Source: Clavaria fumosa (taxonomy: Eukaryota; Basidiomycota; Agaricomycetes; Agaricales; Clavariaceae). Taken from it: DNA of 64,000 bases. Under the pieces are notes generated by a model. It was not told the origin of the DNA and made no database searches. It saw nothing but the letters and a program-made list of their open reading frames with translations. Made by a program: the position numbers and the translations under genes. Below, piece by piece: positions 45,076 through 56,543 of the stretch. The stretch is from the NCBI GenBank assembly GCA_951802425.1, contig OX637795.1, forward strand, positions 3,576,501 through 3,640,500. The letters are read 5' to 3'. Every line of letters begins with the position of its first letter. Position 1 is the stretch's first letter.

Positions 45076-45872
45076 GGCCCCAAGTTGGGTGAAAATCACC
45101 ACACAAAGAACCTTGAAATGTGGTGAATATCAATGGTTTCCTAAGTGAAATTCACCATGACTAGTTGATAATCAAGTGTTTATTGGGTACAGAGAATGGG
45201 TGATTTTCACTACTTTTATGTCCGAATTCACCCACTGTCCTTTGGGTGAATATCACTACAATGCAAGTGACTTTTAAACTAATCTCTAATAGGTGAATTT
45301 CACTTTGTCACAGGTGCCTTTTAAGCTGATCTAATATGTGAAATTCATGTTAGTTTTTGGGTCATTCTAACCATGATCTTAGGTGTTTTTCACTATCTTT
45401 CACCACAAGAAATTGCACAAAATTAATTTGTTGATGATATGTTGAAACTGTATTGGTTGATAATCAGGCAAATGAAATGGGTTATTTTTGGCATATATAT
45501 GACCAAATTCACCTATTGCTCTCCAGGTGAATGTCACTGCTATCAAGCACATTTTAACTTGATATTTTAGGTGGCTTCTACATACTGTCAGTGATTTTAA
45601 CTATATCTCCAAGTATTTTTTTAGCCTGTAAGTTATGCACTCAGTGGGAGTTGAACCCAAGTGCTCATGGAACTGGACTCAACCCACAACTGCTGTGTTA
45701 TCCATTACACTACAGTCCCCATCTAGACAATAAGATTTTGTGGCTTAATGTCACTCAAATTGAGAGGTGAATCACTTGATATCCTCCAGTTTAATATCAC
45801 TTAGATTGAGGGGTGTATTGTATCACTCATAGTTCTCCAGTTTAATCACTCAAATTGAGGGAGTATATTATA
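45076..45872. other. AT-rich spacer with repeated GGTGAAnnTCACC-like motifs
   Basis: No gene. At least seven near-palindromes of the form GTGAANNTCAC occur between 45090 and 45535, spaced about 40-100 bp apart. The second half repeats words such as TTAATATCACT and AAATTGAGG. Confidence 0.6.
45640..45721 (-). other. tRNA-like Pol III promoter sequence (SINE or tRNA relic)
   Basis: On the minus strand it starts GGGGACTGTAGTGTAATGG, close to a tRNA A box, and about 60 nt later has GGGTTCAACTCCC, a B box. The acceptor stem does not pair and I could not fold a proper anticodon arm, so it is not a working tRNA gene. Confidence 0.45.
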
Positions 45873-46095
45873 TGTAAGGCTATAGGCCTTTTCTGTTCTT
45901 ATATTACATAAGCTATATACCATATTAGTCTACTAGCATAGCCGCTTGGGCTATGCTTACATCAGCGGCCTCTGGAGGGCCGCTCACCTATATATACTGT
46001 GTCACAACTGTACAGAGGGTAGATCCCTCTATATAGAACTACTACACTCAATATACTGTTGAGTCTGGTTCTTTTGAGGGATAGAAGTCATTACA
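45873..46095 (+). repeat. 5' LTR of element E
   Basis: 223 bp from TGTAAGGCTATAGGCC to GTCATTACA, with TGTAA/TTACA inverted ends. Matches 54728-54856 and 61700-61924. CTATATATACTG is a likely TATA box. Confidence 0.85.
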
Positions 46096-46125
46096 ACTTT
46101 TTTGAACCTTTAACACTACGCATGT

Positions 46126-48797
46126 GGTTAACAATGGGCAATGCCCATACAGCCATGCAAAAGAAATATAACAGGAAGGGAGGAGAAACTCCTCCCTTGG
46201 TAGGACCTCTGTGCGACACAGGTGTCGTGCAGCCAGAGGGAATAGGACCCTCTGTCAAGCCCAGCAGTGAACCACCACTAAGGGCTGACGTGGCATCACT
46301 GGCCCCTGACAACAGCATTAGGTCTGAAACACCATTGACATGTGGCAATTGCCATGAGGAGGGTGTCACAACACGCCAAGTCATTGATGAGGCACCATCG
46401 GTAGACCTTCAAAAGGAAAGGGCAGAGAGCCCTTAGAAACCTGTGAGAGGTGGCTGCGAGAGCAGTCAAGCTTGCGGGCTCCCTCCAATATTGGAGATGA
46501 GCAAACAGCGATAGCACAAGCTAATGCTGTAGCCAAGAGACTCTGGATATTCAGGCAGAACTCTCCCACCAGGACAAAAAGTTTGAGGCTCTTGTAAGGG
46601 TGATGAAAAATTGCCAAGCCATGATTTGGCAAAGGCTAAGCAAGGAAGCTACCCACGTTAGGAGGGTATTGGACTCACTAGATGAGCAGGGAACTGCGCT
46701 ATTGGCTCCCTTATGGTGGCAATGCCATGAATCATTGGAACCCGAGGTGGGGCTTGCCCCGCTGAGTCAGGCGCTTTTGGGGGTAGCCCCGGAGGCCAGA
46801 TGGTCAGTGCCAGCTGACCACGAGGAAGGGTGGCGAAGGGAGAACTGTGCGGATGGTTCTCGAACCCCTGGTGAACCAGGAGTGGAGGGCGGTGGCCCTC
46901 GAGCAACAGCAGGACCGGAGTCGCAGCCTATTCTGTGCTACCTGCAGCTGGGTCAGCAGGAGCCAACAGGCCAGATGGGCCTGTTCAGATGGATGGAACT
47001 GCCCCAGAAGGAGCGGGAGATTACTCAGGAAGTATCCCCGAGTTCTACAAACTACCAGAGCAAGGTATTACATTGCTACCTCATGATGATATGAGACAAA
47101 ACCTCACTATTGCCTGAGGCAATAGCTGAGATTAAGGGGATCAAGATTGACCCCCCTGAGCTTTATGATGGACGAGATGACCTCATCGTCTGGGAAAGGT
47201 GGCTTGATGGCCTCCTTAATTATTTCTACTTTTATAGAGTAGTCGGCCCGCAGTTGGAACACCAATGCATTATGCTAGGGGGTCACACTTAAGCAGAATA
47301 GCTGCTACTTGGTATACCCAAGAAGTAATGGGTCTATCCTGTGCTCCTCAAAGGTCCACCTTTGAGGAATTGATAACTGCTATGTTTAAGCAGTTCCTGA
47401 CCAAGGTAATGGCCCAGAAGGCAGTGGATGCCTTCTATCAGGTGAAGTTTACAAAGGTGAAGGGCGCCTTGGGATTCTGGAACAAACTGGTCCAGGCGGT
47501 GGAGAGAATGCTCACCCCACCTGATGCTGGTATGATGAAAAGGCAGTTCCTTAATGGACTGCCTAACAAGATGGTGGAGGCCATCTTCAAAACTTGTGCA
47601 ATTAGTGTCAAGTTATCCTCAGTCGAGGATATTATTGATGCTAGTCGCCAAGTGGAAGTGACCCTCCACTACCTCCAGCAGCGGAGTGCAGTGCCTTCAG
47701 GGAACCAAGCAGGTCCCAAAGGAAACCCGCCCACAGGTAGAGTACCTGTGGGGCAGAGGTTTGTGAGACTGCAGCCATATCGGCTGCACACAGACCGCAG
47801 GCCAGGGGAACCTGTTCCCCTGCGGATCAACTGCATGCGAGATGAGCACACCCCAGCTGGAGGGAGTAAACCCCAGCTAGAACCACCTAAGGTGGTGCAC
47901 AAGATTGGGGAACGAGGTGGAGAGGAGTGGAAAGCTCCTCTAACATGCTATGTCTGCAGGAAATCAGGGCACTATGCGAATGTGTGCCCTCAGTCACAGC
48001 AAAAGCCAGAGGCTTTTAAGGGAAATGTAAGGAACTATGCCTTACAAGAGGATCCAGGCAAGATGGAGCCCGAGGAACTGCAGGAGATACCTGCGGTTGA
48101 AAGTGAGGAGCCGGAGGGTGAAATCCCACCGGAGGGAGTCATGGAAGATGACTATGCTGGTCGTGAGGACCAGTATGATTCAGATGAGCTCGACGAAGAG
48201 ATGGAAAGCAACCAGGTTGCTGGAATCCGGGAAGTGGAAGAGGATGATGTCCTCTACATGACAGAAGTACACATTGGCCATGTCTACCAGGCACATGTCC
48301 AGAAAGAATGGATGGGGTCGCATCTGGTAGTGTCGAAGGAGGCAAGACAATGCCTCGCAGCTTACATCACCGTGAATGGTGTAAAAGCATACATGCTTTT
48401 CGATTTGGGAAGCACCCCAGACTTAATGGGCCTGGACTTTGCCCAGGTAATGAAGGTGCCAACCTTCCAACTGGATAATCCAGTTCCAATCCAACTTGGA
48501 TGCATTGGCAGCCAATTGACGATCACATGCGGATGCCACGTAGCATTGGACTTGGGAGGAATACTGGTGGAAGACCAGTATTTTAATATTGCAAACATAG
48601 ATTGCTATGATATCATAGTAGGAACAGCGTTCATGTATGACCGCTGTGTGATACTGGATGTGCATGGACGTGCAATCCAGATTGGCGAAGGAAAGGGGAA
48701 AACCCTTCAGGCGATGTCACCCAGTGAGGAGACAGAAGTGTTATGCCTCTGTATATCGGCTAAGAATGTGCCAAGGAAGGAAGCTCGAAAGAGCTGA
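46126..48797 (+). pseudogene. Element E gag and protease
   Basis: Upstream frames (46126-46436 and 46600-47094) are probably the eroded N-terminal part. A shift between 47110-47292 and 47265-48797 breaks the main frame. The long part has a capsid-like region, a CCHC knuckle (CYVCRKSGHYANVC, about 47950), and a retropepsin whose active site reads LFDLGST, where the sister copy has LFDSGST. It ends with a TGA at 48795-48797. Confidence 0.75.
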
Positions 48798-49020
48798 CTA
48801 CACTTGGGCCCCCAGGATAAGGGTGAGTCCTGGAAGGGGGGAGAGGCTAATGCCTCTGTAAAGATAGACAATGCCTACCTCGAAGGCAGGCATGAGTACT
48901 GGTTTAACCAGTATGCCGAGCTCTTTGGGGGAGTTCCCCCCAGACTGCCGCCATTTCAGGCAGTGAACCACTGCATACCCTCGGTGTGCTGAGGCATTCA
49001 AGGAACAATTCCTTGAGAAA

Positions 49021-50403
49021 GTGAACTGTTATATTACTAATGGTTGGTGGGAAGCAGGAGTGGCATCACAAGCAGCTCCTATGCTATGCATACCAAAAAT
49101 CAGCCAGAACCCACTGCTATGGACAGTGGTAGACTGTCGGAAATGGAATGTGAATACCGTACAGGATATTACCCTGTTGCCTGATCAGGATCAGATCAGG
49201 CAGGATGTGGCTAGAGCTGCATATAGGTCAAAAATTGACCTATCGGACACATACAAACAAGTACATGTAGAGCCTGAGGACATGTGGAAGACGGCGTTCA
49301 TGACTGTCTTGGGCACCATGTTCTCACAAGTGATGCAGATAGGGGATTGTAATGCCCCTGCTACCTTCCAGTGCCTGATGATGCACATATTTTGTCATCA
49401 GTTGGGAAAGTACGTGCATGTGTACTTAGACGATGTATTCGTCTTCTCCAAGACCTTGGAGGACCATGAGCATCACTTAAAAATGGTCTTTAAGACCCTC
49501 AAAGGCGTGAGCCTTTTCTTGAGCAAGAAGAAGTGCTTACTATATGCAAAGAGCATAGATTGCTTAGAGCATATTATAGATGCCCAAGGAATCCACATTA
49601 CAGTGGATAAAATGGATAAAATCTGTAACTGGAAAATGCTGACAAGTGTTAATGAGGTACAGAGGTTCCTCAGATTAGTACAGTACATTGGACAGTTCAT
49701 GCCCGATCTGTCCGCTTATACTGGCCCCTTAGCCAGTCTGTGTAGTGAAACACAAATGTTTCACTGGAGACCACTCCATGACAAGTGCATGGAGATGATT
49801 AAGGCATTGGCATGTAAAACACCAATATTACGCCTGGTAGACGCTGCAGTACAAGAGCCAATATGGCTCATGTGCAATGCCTCGGTGTCAGGCATAGGGG
49901 CCATGTATGGCCAAGGAACGACATGGGAAACCTGCCGTCTGGCGGGGTTTATGTCTAAGAGGTTCAGCCCGGCCCAGTTTAGTTATAAAACTTGGGACTG
50001 GGAGGCCTTAGCGATTGTCGAATCACTACAGAAATGGGAGGATAAACTCCTCAGTAGATGAATCAATGTGGTCACAGACCACAAAGCGCTGGGGTTCTTT
50101 AAGAACCAAATGCACTTGTCTGGCTGGCAGGCCAGGTGGATGGAATATATGGAGAGGTTTGACTACTCCATCACTTACATTAAGGGTGAGCACAACAAAG
50201 TTGCGGATGGCCTTTCGCATTACCATATGAGTGATGTGACAGATGAAATTCATCCAGATCATGAGTACATGAAGGCAGACATTCGCCTTGACCCCAAAGG
50301 GGACGAGTTGCCCCACGGATGCCTGGAGGAGGTGCACCTGCCGCAGACCAGGAGACTGAGCAGGAGCAACTGCCGCCTGTGCCCCAAGCGGACAGGGATG
50401 TGA
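49021..50403 (+). pseudogene. Element E reverse transcriptase / RNase H
   Basis: RT motif A is KIDLSDTYKQVHVEPED and the catalytic box is VYLDDVFVFS, both intact. The RNase H first aspartate is changed (LMCNASVSGIGA, where the sister copy has LVCDALVSGIGA). TGA at 50059-50061 interrupts the frame; the sister copy has glutamine there. The frame reopens and reads NVVTDHKALGFFKN and HNKVADGLSHY up to 50403. Confidence 0.85.
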
Positions 50404-50880
50404 GGGACGAGATGCTTGTGCCCTTAAGGCCCCATGTGGAAGGGGGGGATAGTGGGATGCTGCAAAGCATCTGTGACAGTTATGAACAGGATCACCTGTT
50501 CAAAATAATACTGGAAAAACTGGGAAATTACACTGGTTTTAAGATCAGGGATGACCTGATCTTTGCTGAGAATAAAAAGGGAGATGAGGTGCTCTGCATG
50601 CCTCATACCCTTCATGAAGGGAAAGGTATCCCTGGAATAATAATCCAGGAAGCCCATGTGGTCCTAGGACTAGTGTTGCCATGGCTTGGCTTTTTCCAGC
50701 TCGGCTTGGCTTTTTCCAGCTCGGCTTGCTAATCTGAGTGAGCCATTGGACAATGCGCAATGGGAGGAAAGATTTTGATATATCTGAACATTCACTCCTT
50801 CTGTGAGAGTCTAAAGCTGCTTATTCTGTGGGATTACCTGTTGATTTGAAGTCACAATGCTCAATGCAAATTCCAAAAAA
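50404..50880 (+). pseudogene. Element E pol linker with an inserted segment
   Basis: The frame continues in another register (GMLQSICDSYEQDHLFKIIL...) up to about 50670. The linker is then replaced by about 200 bp of unrelated DNA that starts with a 22-bp tandem repeat (CTTGGCTTTTTCCAGCTCGG), after which integrase begins. Confidence 0.6.
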
Positions 50881-52201
50881 AGAAATCGGCTTGAGCCGAT
50901 GGCAACACTACCTAGGACACATGGGGTTGCAGATAATGATGGATTATGTCCGCCATTACTGCTGGTGGCCATCAGTGTCTAAGGACATCAATAAGTTTTG
51001 CTCGTCATGCGGCGTGTACCAGATGAGCAAGACTTCCCCACAGAAGCCACAAGGGCTTCTACACACCCTTCTGATCCCCAGGTGGCCCTGGGAATCAATA
51101 GGAATGGACTTTGTAGGTCCGTTCCCTATGTCAAAAGAGGCAGACTACCTCTGGGTGGTGATTTGCTGCCTCACTTCACTGGTACATTTAGTACCAGTTA
51201 CCATGTCAGTAATGGCAGCAGAGCTAGCCTGGCTCTTTCTAACCCATGTAGTGAGACTACATGGGCTGCCAGGATTGATTGTGTCTGATTGTGATCCTAG
51301 ATTCACCTCTGCCTTCTGGCAGGAGATGCACCAACTACTCAGTGTCAAGCTGCGGATGTCCACAGCTTTCCATCCACAGATGGATGGAGTGACAGAATGG
51401 TCGATCCAATCTGTGGTCCAACTGGACCAGATGGATTGGGCGGAGCAAATCCCAATGGTCAAATTCACCATTAATGTGTCAATAAGCATGTCGACGGGGT
51501 TCGCCCTGTTTGAGCTCACCTATGGGTACATGCCCCAGATGATGGCAGAGTTGCCAGATGACCTCCAGGCAGTGCCCAGAGGAGTAAGGATGTTCGTGGA
51601 GAAAGCCACACTCAACCTTGCAATGGCGCACAACATGATTATAGAAAGTCATGTCCACCAGACATTTTACACTAACCAGCATAGACAGGCAGAGCACCTG
51701 TTTAGAGAGGGAGAACTAGTCTACCTCTCAATGGAGAACTTGAATCTCCCTAAAAAACAAGCTAGAAAGCTCATGCCAAAGTTCATTGGGCCTTACCCAA
51801 TACGGTCATGTAGACCAGAATCATCTACATACAAGCTGGAGCTCCCCAACTCGCTAAAGTTGAGGAGAACCCACCCGATGTTCCATGTCAGCCGGTTGCA
51901 GCAGCATGAGCCGAACAACAACGTGTTGTTCCCACATCAGGAAGTGAAAGTCTTTTATGACTTTGGTATGGACCTGAAGGAGGAATGGCTAGTAGATGCC
52001 ATTATTGGCCATAGGTGGGAAGGTCGCCACCTAGAATGCGAGGTTCAATGGAACCTCGGAGATATGACTTGGGAGCCATATAGGGGAGTTAAAGAGCTAG
52101 CAGCTCTATACCACTACCTTGAACTACAAGGTGTAGACTCATGGAGGGCACTACCTAGGCACCCTCGAGCAGAGTGTGGATGGAGTGCCCACACGGAGTA
52201 G
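50828..52201 (+). CDS. Element E integrase with chromodomain-like tail
   Basis: A 457-codon open stretch. Zinc-binding HHCC region (HYLGHMG, CSSCGVYQ), catalytic core with GMDFVGPFP, SDCDPRFTS and DGVTEWSIQS supplying D, D and E, then the GPY/F-like region (KFIGPYPI). The tail ends with a chromodomain-like segment (HLECEVQWNLGDMTWEPY). The part before 50880 belongs to the inserted DNA, so the real start is lost. Confidence 0.8.
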   Translation: MGLPVDLKSQCSMQIPKKEIGLSRWQHYLGHMGLQIMMDYVRHYCWWPSVSKDINKFCSSCGVYQMSKTSPQKPQGLLHTLLIPRWPWESIGMDFVGPFPMSKEADYLWVVICCLTSLVHLVPVTMSVMAAELAWLFLTHVVRLHGLPGLIVSDCDPRFTSAFWQEMHQLLSVKLRMSTAFHPQMDGVTEWSIQSVVQLDQMDWAEQIPMVKFTINVSISMSTGFALFELTYGYMPQMMAELPDDLQAVPRGVRMFVEKATLNLAMAHNMIIESHVHQTFYTNQHRQAEHLFREGELVYLSMENLNLPKKQARKLMPKFIGPYPIRSCRPESSTYKLELPNSLKLRRTHPMFHVSRLQQHEPNNNVLFPHQEVKVFYDFGMDLKEEWLVDAIIGHRWEGRHLECEVQWNLGDMTWEPYRGVKELAALYHYLELQGVDSWRALPRHPRAECGWSAHTE

Positions 52202-52335
52202 TAAATGTGATCGAGCCAGACCATGGGGTCGTTAGCCACAGTGATTGAGTCACATGGTGGCTCCACCATAAGGTACAAAACCTTAAGAGGGCCTGCCCTC
52301 TTTTTCTCTTTTTTCTTCATCAGCCATTTTTTACA

Positions 52336-54429
52336 ATGGATGATCTGATAGGGGAAACCCCATCTCCTCATGCTACCCGCACCGCTGCTGCCACCACTGC
52401 CGCTGCTATTGCTACTGCCGCCATCCCTGGCCTTGTGCCAGGGAACTTGTTACTGACAAGTATCGTCGGAACAGTTGGGTTGTCCCAGCCATTGTTGTCA
52501 CAAGGGGAGGAGACCCTTCCCTGGGTCCAAGATCACATGATCCATGTGATCACTCACGGATCTTGGTGCACTCAGTGCATCAGGTTCCATCACCACATCT
52601 TCAAGTTGCTGTTGCACTCGGATGAAGCATTTCAACAAATGCTTAAGTAAGCACAGGAAAGCACTAAGCGTGAACTCGGGCCAGAGCTCAGGATGATGCA
52701 GCACAAGCTGGATGACTTGCGCAAGGAGTATGAGAAGGGCAATGCGCTTTGTGCCGGGCACTGGCAAAAGCTTGAAAAAGCTTATGATAGTCTGGATAAG
52801 GTTGAGGAGGACCTTAGAAGTGTGCAGGAGAAGATTCTCTCCTTGACAGAGAAGTTGGCAAGTGCCAACAAGGAACTCGCCACATTGCGAACTGCGGTGA
52901 AAGGGAAGGGACCTGAAAGGAATCCCTTGGAGTGGGACCCTAAAAGGGCCTGCACTGCCATCTTGTGCACGGACATAGTGCCACCTATGGGGGACATGGA
53001 TGTCCCCATGAGCATTGAGGAGGGGTATCCCCCTCTTCCACCTGCTGGTATTAACCAGCAGAACCCTGATGCCTCATTGAGGCACAAATGAACATTTGCG
53101 GAGACAGTGCTTGTGCCTCTGACAAGGGGTTATTCCTTTAACGCTCCCCACCTGGACAGGGCTCCAGATGGCCATCCCTGGCCATCGGGGATGTCCATCA
53201 AACCCAGCACATGGGTTGTCAAGTTGAAGACAGTTGAGGAGGTGATAACCCTCAACCAGCAGGCGCATCATGGAGTGCCTGATGGCAGTTATGATATAAC
53301 TGCCGTGATGAAGATGCGATGGGCCATTAAGGAGGCCCAGAAGAACATGGCAGCAGGAAAGCTGCCTATGCCAGTTGAGGACTGGCTGTTGAGGAACTGG
53401 AGAGTTCCTGCTGGCATTGAGAAATTGGCAGACCAGGTAGCATGCCATCTGCAGGGGCAGATGTTGCGAGAGAGTGGAGGGATGGGCGACCCATCCCTGA
53501 GGGCAGGACCCTCAGAAGTCGCAGGAGGGGGAGCACCCTCCTATCTGTCGTACCAGACATTGCCACTGACAACAGTAAGAGTGGTTGCGCCTCCTCCCAT
53601 TAGGGAGTTTATAGAGACCAGGGAGCCATTGCTCCCCCAAGAACTGTGGCTCTCCCTTGTAGGGGAGAAGGGGGAAATTCCCCCTATGAATCTGAAAGGC
53701 GACAGAGGTGCAGTGTCAGACCTGCGCTGCTGGGCTGCTGACATAAGGATGGGCAAAGTGGCCGTCCTTGGCATTGATAAAGACAGGGACTCACCCCTGT
53801 CTTTTGCATGCAAGGTGGCCATCTGGTGCACCATCTCAGGCCTGTTCCTAGCTATGGCCATAGCCCTCTTTGTGTCAAAGGGGGCATACATGCAGGCCAT
53901 CAAAGGGAGAGTCCTCCCTGTACGACATTCCAGGCTCTTGAACACAAAAATAACGCCAACTGTCACACAGATGATCGAGGCATTTGTAGACTGCAGAGTC
54001 TCCATTGAGGAACTGGAGCTCTGGGATGAATTTTTACTTGCGTGGGCACATGAGTATGTGCGAAAGGGGAATGCCCCCTTGGACGACGATATCCAGCTAG
54101 TGCTGGGTGAATGGGAGAAGCCTCCCATACCTCCCTGGACATATGCACTGCTAGAGTGCATAGGGCACAGGGCGCGTCCGTGCCATCTTCAGTTGAGCAA
54201 GAAGATGGGAGACAAACGGAGGGGCACATCACCCCTGAAAGACAGTGGAAGCACATCCACTGTTAGAAACCCCCTAGGGCTACCTATTGGGGGTTTAACA
54301 ATATCCCAGACAGAGGGTGCAGGGCCCTCTCAAAAACAAAAAAAGAAAGTGGTTAAGTCATCAGCCGCTAAGGCTGCAAAGAGGCCTGTTGTGTCATCAC
54401 CCGACTGGTATGAGCAGGGCTTGGACTAA
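52336..54429 (+). pseudogene. Element E accessory frame (ORF3), two nonsense codons
   Basis: A single 698-codon frame broken only by TAA at 52648-52650 and TGA at 53089-53091. It lies between integrase and the 3' LTR, the position of env-like or accessory genes. An Ala/Thr-rich start is followed by a coiled coil (KLDDLRKEYEKG... LTEKLASANKELATLR), then a globular region (MKMRWAIKEAQKNMAAG, LELWDEFLLAWAHEYVRKG), a possible membrane-like stretch (IWCTISGLFLAMAIALF), and a lysine-rich tail (QKQKKKVVKSS). I recognise no known family. The sister copy has the same frame at 62606-64000 (minus). Confidence 0.65.
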
Positions 54430-54727
54430 GCATCTGAACCCTTTAAAAAATATGCCCACCCCGCAGGACGAGACAGTGGCACTTGGGGCACCCCCCACCA
54501 GGGTGTGCCGCTCGTGACACACTGTCCAACTGGGGGCAGGTCATGCAGACCACTGGGGAGGACCTGTCAGCACTAGGCGAAGGCCCCAGGAGGGGATTGC
54601 GCCCAGTGACATGGCAGTAACCCTGCCCAAGGGGATGTGTCCCTTTTAAATTATTACACAATCCTGCTCGTCATCCCGCACTGCCTGCATGTCATCTCTG
54701 GTTGGGGGCCTCTCTGGTGGGGGAGGG

Positions 54728-54856
54728 TGTAAGGCTATAGGCCTTTTCTGTTCTTATATTACATAAGCTATATACCATATTAGTCTACTAGCATAGCCGC
54801 TTGGGCTATGCTTATGTCAGCGGCCTCTGGAGGGCTGCTCGCCTATATATACCATG
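54728..54856 (+). repeat. Truncated 3' LTR of element E
   Basis: The first 129 bp of the LTR, directly after the purine tract. Near ACCATGTCG the match ends and integrase sequence of another element begins. Confidence 0.8.
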
Positions 54857-55887
54857 TCGTGGTTGTTGATAGGTTTACAAAGCAAGGGATCTTCATCCCA
54901 ACGACTGATGAAGTGAACTCCGCGGAGTTGGCCCGTCTATTCATATTCCATGTCTTCTCGAAACATAGAGTTCCATCGCATGTCACCTCCGATCGTGGCT
55001 CCGAGTTCATTTCCCGTTTTTTTTCGCTTGTTGGGTAAAGTCCTGGACATGACTTTACACTTCACCTCTGGATATCATCCGGAGGGCGACGGACAGACAG
55101 AGCGGACTAACCAGATGTTGGAACAGTACCTCTGTTGTTACTGCAATTACCAGCAGGACAACTGGTCGCAACTCCTGCCCCTGGCCGAGTTTGCCTACAA
55201 CAATGCCCCGAGCGCCACCACTGGGGTTTCTCCATTCTTCACGAACAAGGGCTACCACCCAAATATGTTGGTATTCCCCGAATGCGAAGTAACTTCGGTC
55301 CGTGCCCGAGAGCTCACTGTAGACTTGGATCAGCTGCACCACGAACTCCGTAACCAAATCGCTGAAGCGCAGATTCGCTATCAGGGTCCAGCGGACAACC
55401 GTCAGACTCCAGCACCGGAGTTTAAGGTCGGAAACCAAGTCTACGTTAAGGCGAAGTTTTTCCGTATGACCAGACCCTCCAAAAAAATCTCCGACAAGTT
55501 CCTTGACCTTTCGAAATCATCGGAGAGGCCGGTTCGCACTCCTTCATACTCCAACTCCCCGAGACCATGCGAGCTGTCCACCCCATCTTCCACATTTCCA
55601 TGCTGCAGCCAGTCACTCCGAATACAATTCCGAATCGCACCATCTCCCCGCCTCCTCCGGTAGAGATCGACAGAGACCTAGAGCACGAAATCTCCGAAGT
55701 GCTCGACTCCAACATTGACAAACGCCGCACCTGCAAACTCCTATACCTGGTGCAGTGGTCCGGATACGAAGGAACCGATGAGGAAACATCCTGGCTTCCT
55801 GCTACGGAACTTGTTCATGCCTCCGAGGCCGTTTCGGATTTCCATCAAGCTTATCCAAACAAGCCCGGACCTCTCAATACCCTCTAG
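54857..55887 (+). pseudogene. Element F integrase fragment and chromodomain
   Basis: Begins at VVVVDRFTKQGIFIP and has HVTSDRGSEF and HPEGDGQTERTNQ (catalytic D and E), then FAYNNAPSATTG. Frame changes occur near 55030 and 55500. The chromodomain at about 55730-55830 reads KLLYLVQWSGYEGTDEETSW, and the stop is at 55885-55887. The first catalytic aspartate of integrase is missing with the 5' part. Confidence 0.85.
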
Positions 55888-56543
55888 ACCTTTCTCCATT
55901 CACTCTGATACCCTGAAAATTCTCTTATGCTTCTATTTACATACATTTTCCATTCTATACAACTCCGTCTCTTTTCTCTGTCTTCTCCGATCCTAAAAAA
56001 TATAGAATAAAAATAAATAAATAAAAATCTGTATTTCCATCTCTCCATCTCTGTCTCTCCGTCTCTCTCTCTGTTCTTTTCTCTGAAAACTCTGAACTTT
56101 TTATTTTTTTCCTAGTCCGACTCCGAATCTCTCTTCGTCTTCTCCGTCTTGTCTTACTTTATTTTCCTTTCACTCCGCTTACTTTTCACTCAAGTTCAAA
56201 GATAAAAAACAAAAATTTATAAAAAGAAAACAATAAATACAATGTAGATAAAATTTTTAATTTTTTTTTAGGCGGAGGGGGGCGAGCCGGGTGACGCTTG
56301 TAAAAAACCTTCGGGCTCCTTGAGCCCAGACTCTGCTCCCACCTCTCCTTACTCCGCCTCCACCTCCTTCTCCGCTCTCTCCTTCTCCTTCTCCGCCTCC
56401 GCTCCCTTCCCCGCCCCTGCTTCTTCTGCCTCCTTCTCTGCTTCTGTCTCCACCCACTTTTCCGAGTCTGCCACCTCCACCACCATCTTCTCCGCCTCCT
56501 CCTTCTTCTCCTCCCCCGCTCCCCACTTCCCCATAAGAAATTC
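55888..56543. other. Untranslated 3' region of element F
   Basis: AT-rich, then a pyrimidine-rich TCTCC/TCCGCC tract from about 56330. The tract lies near the end of the antisense frame and gives open but low-complexity frames. Confidence 0.5.

Larger units (their letters stand above)
45873..54856 (+). mobile_element. Ty3/gypsy element with a third open frame (element E)
   Basis: 5' LTR 45873-46095, gag, protease, RT, RNase H, integrase with a chromodomain-like tail, a further long frame (52336-54429), then a purine tract (GGGGGAGGG) and a 3' LTR starting at 54728 that breaks off near 54856. Several stops and a frameshift show that the copy is inactive. A rearranged sister copy occupies 59174-64000. 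Confidence 0.85.
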
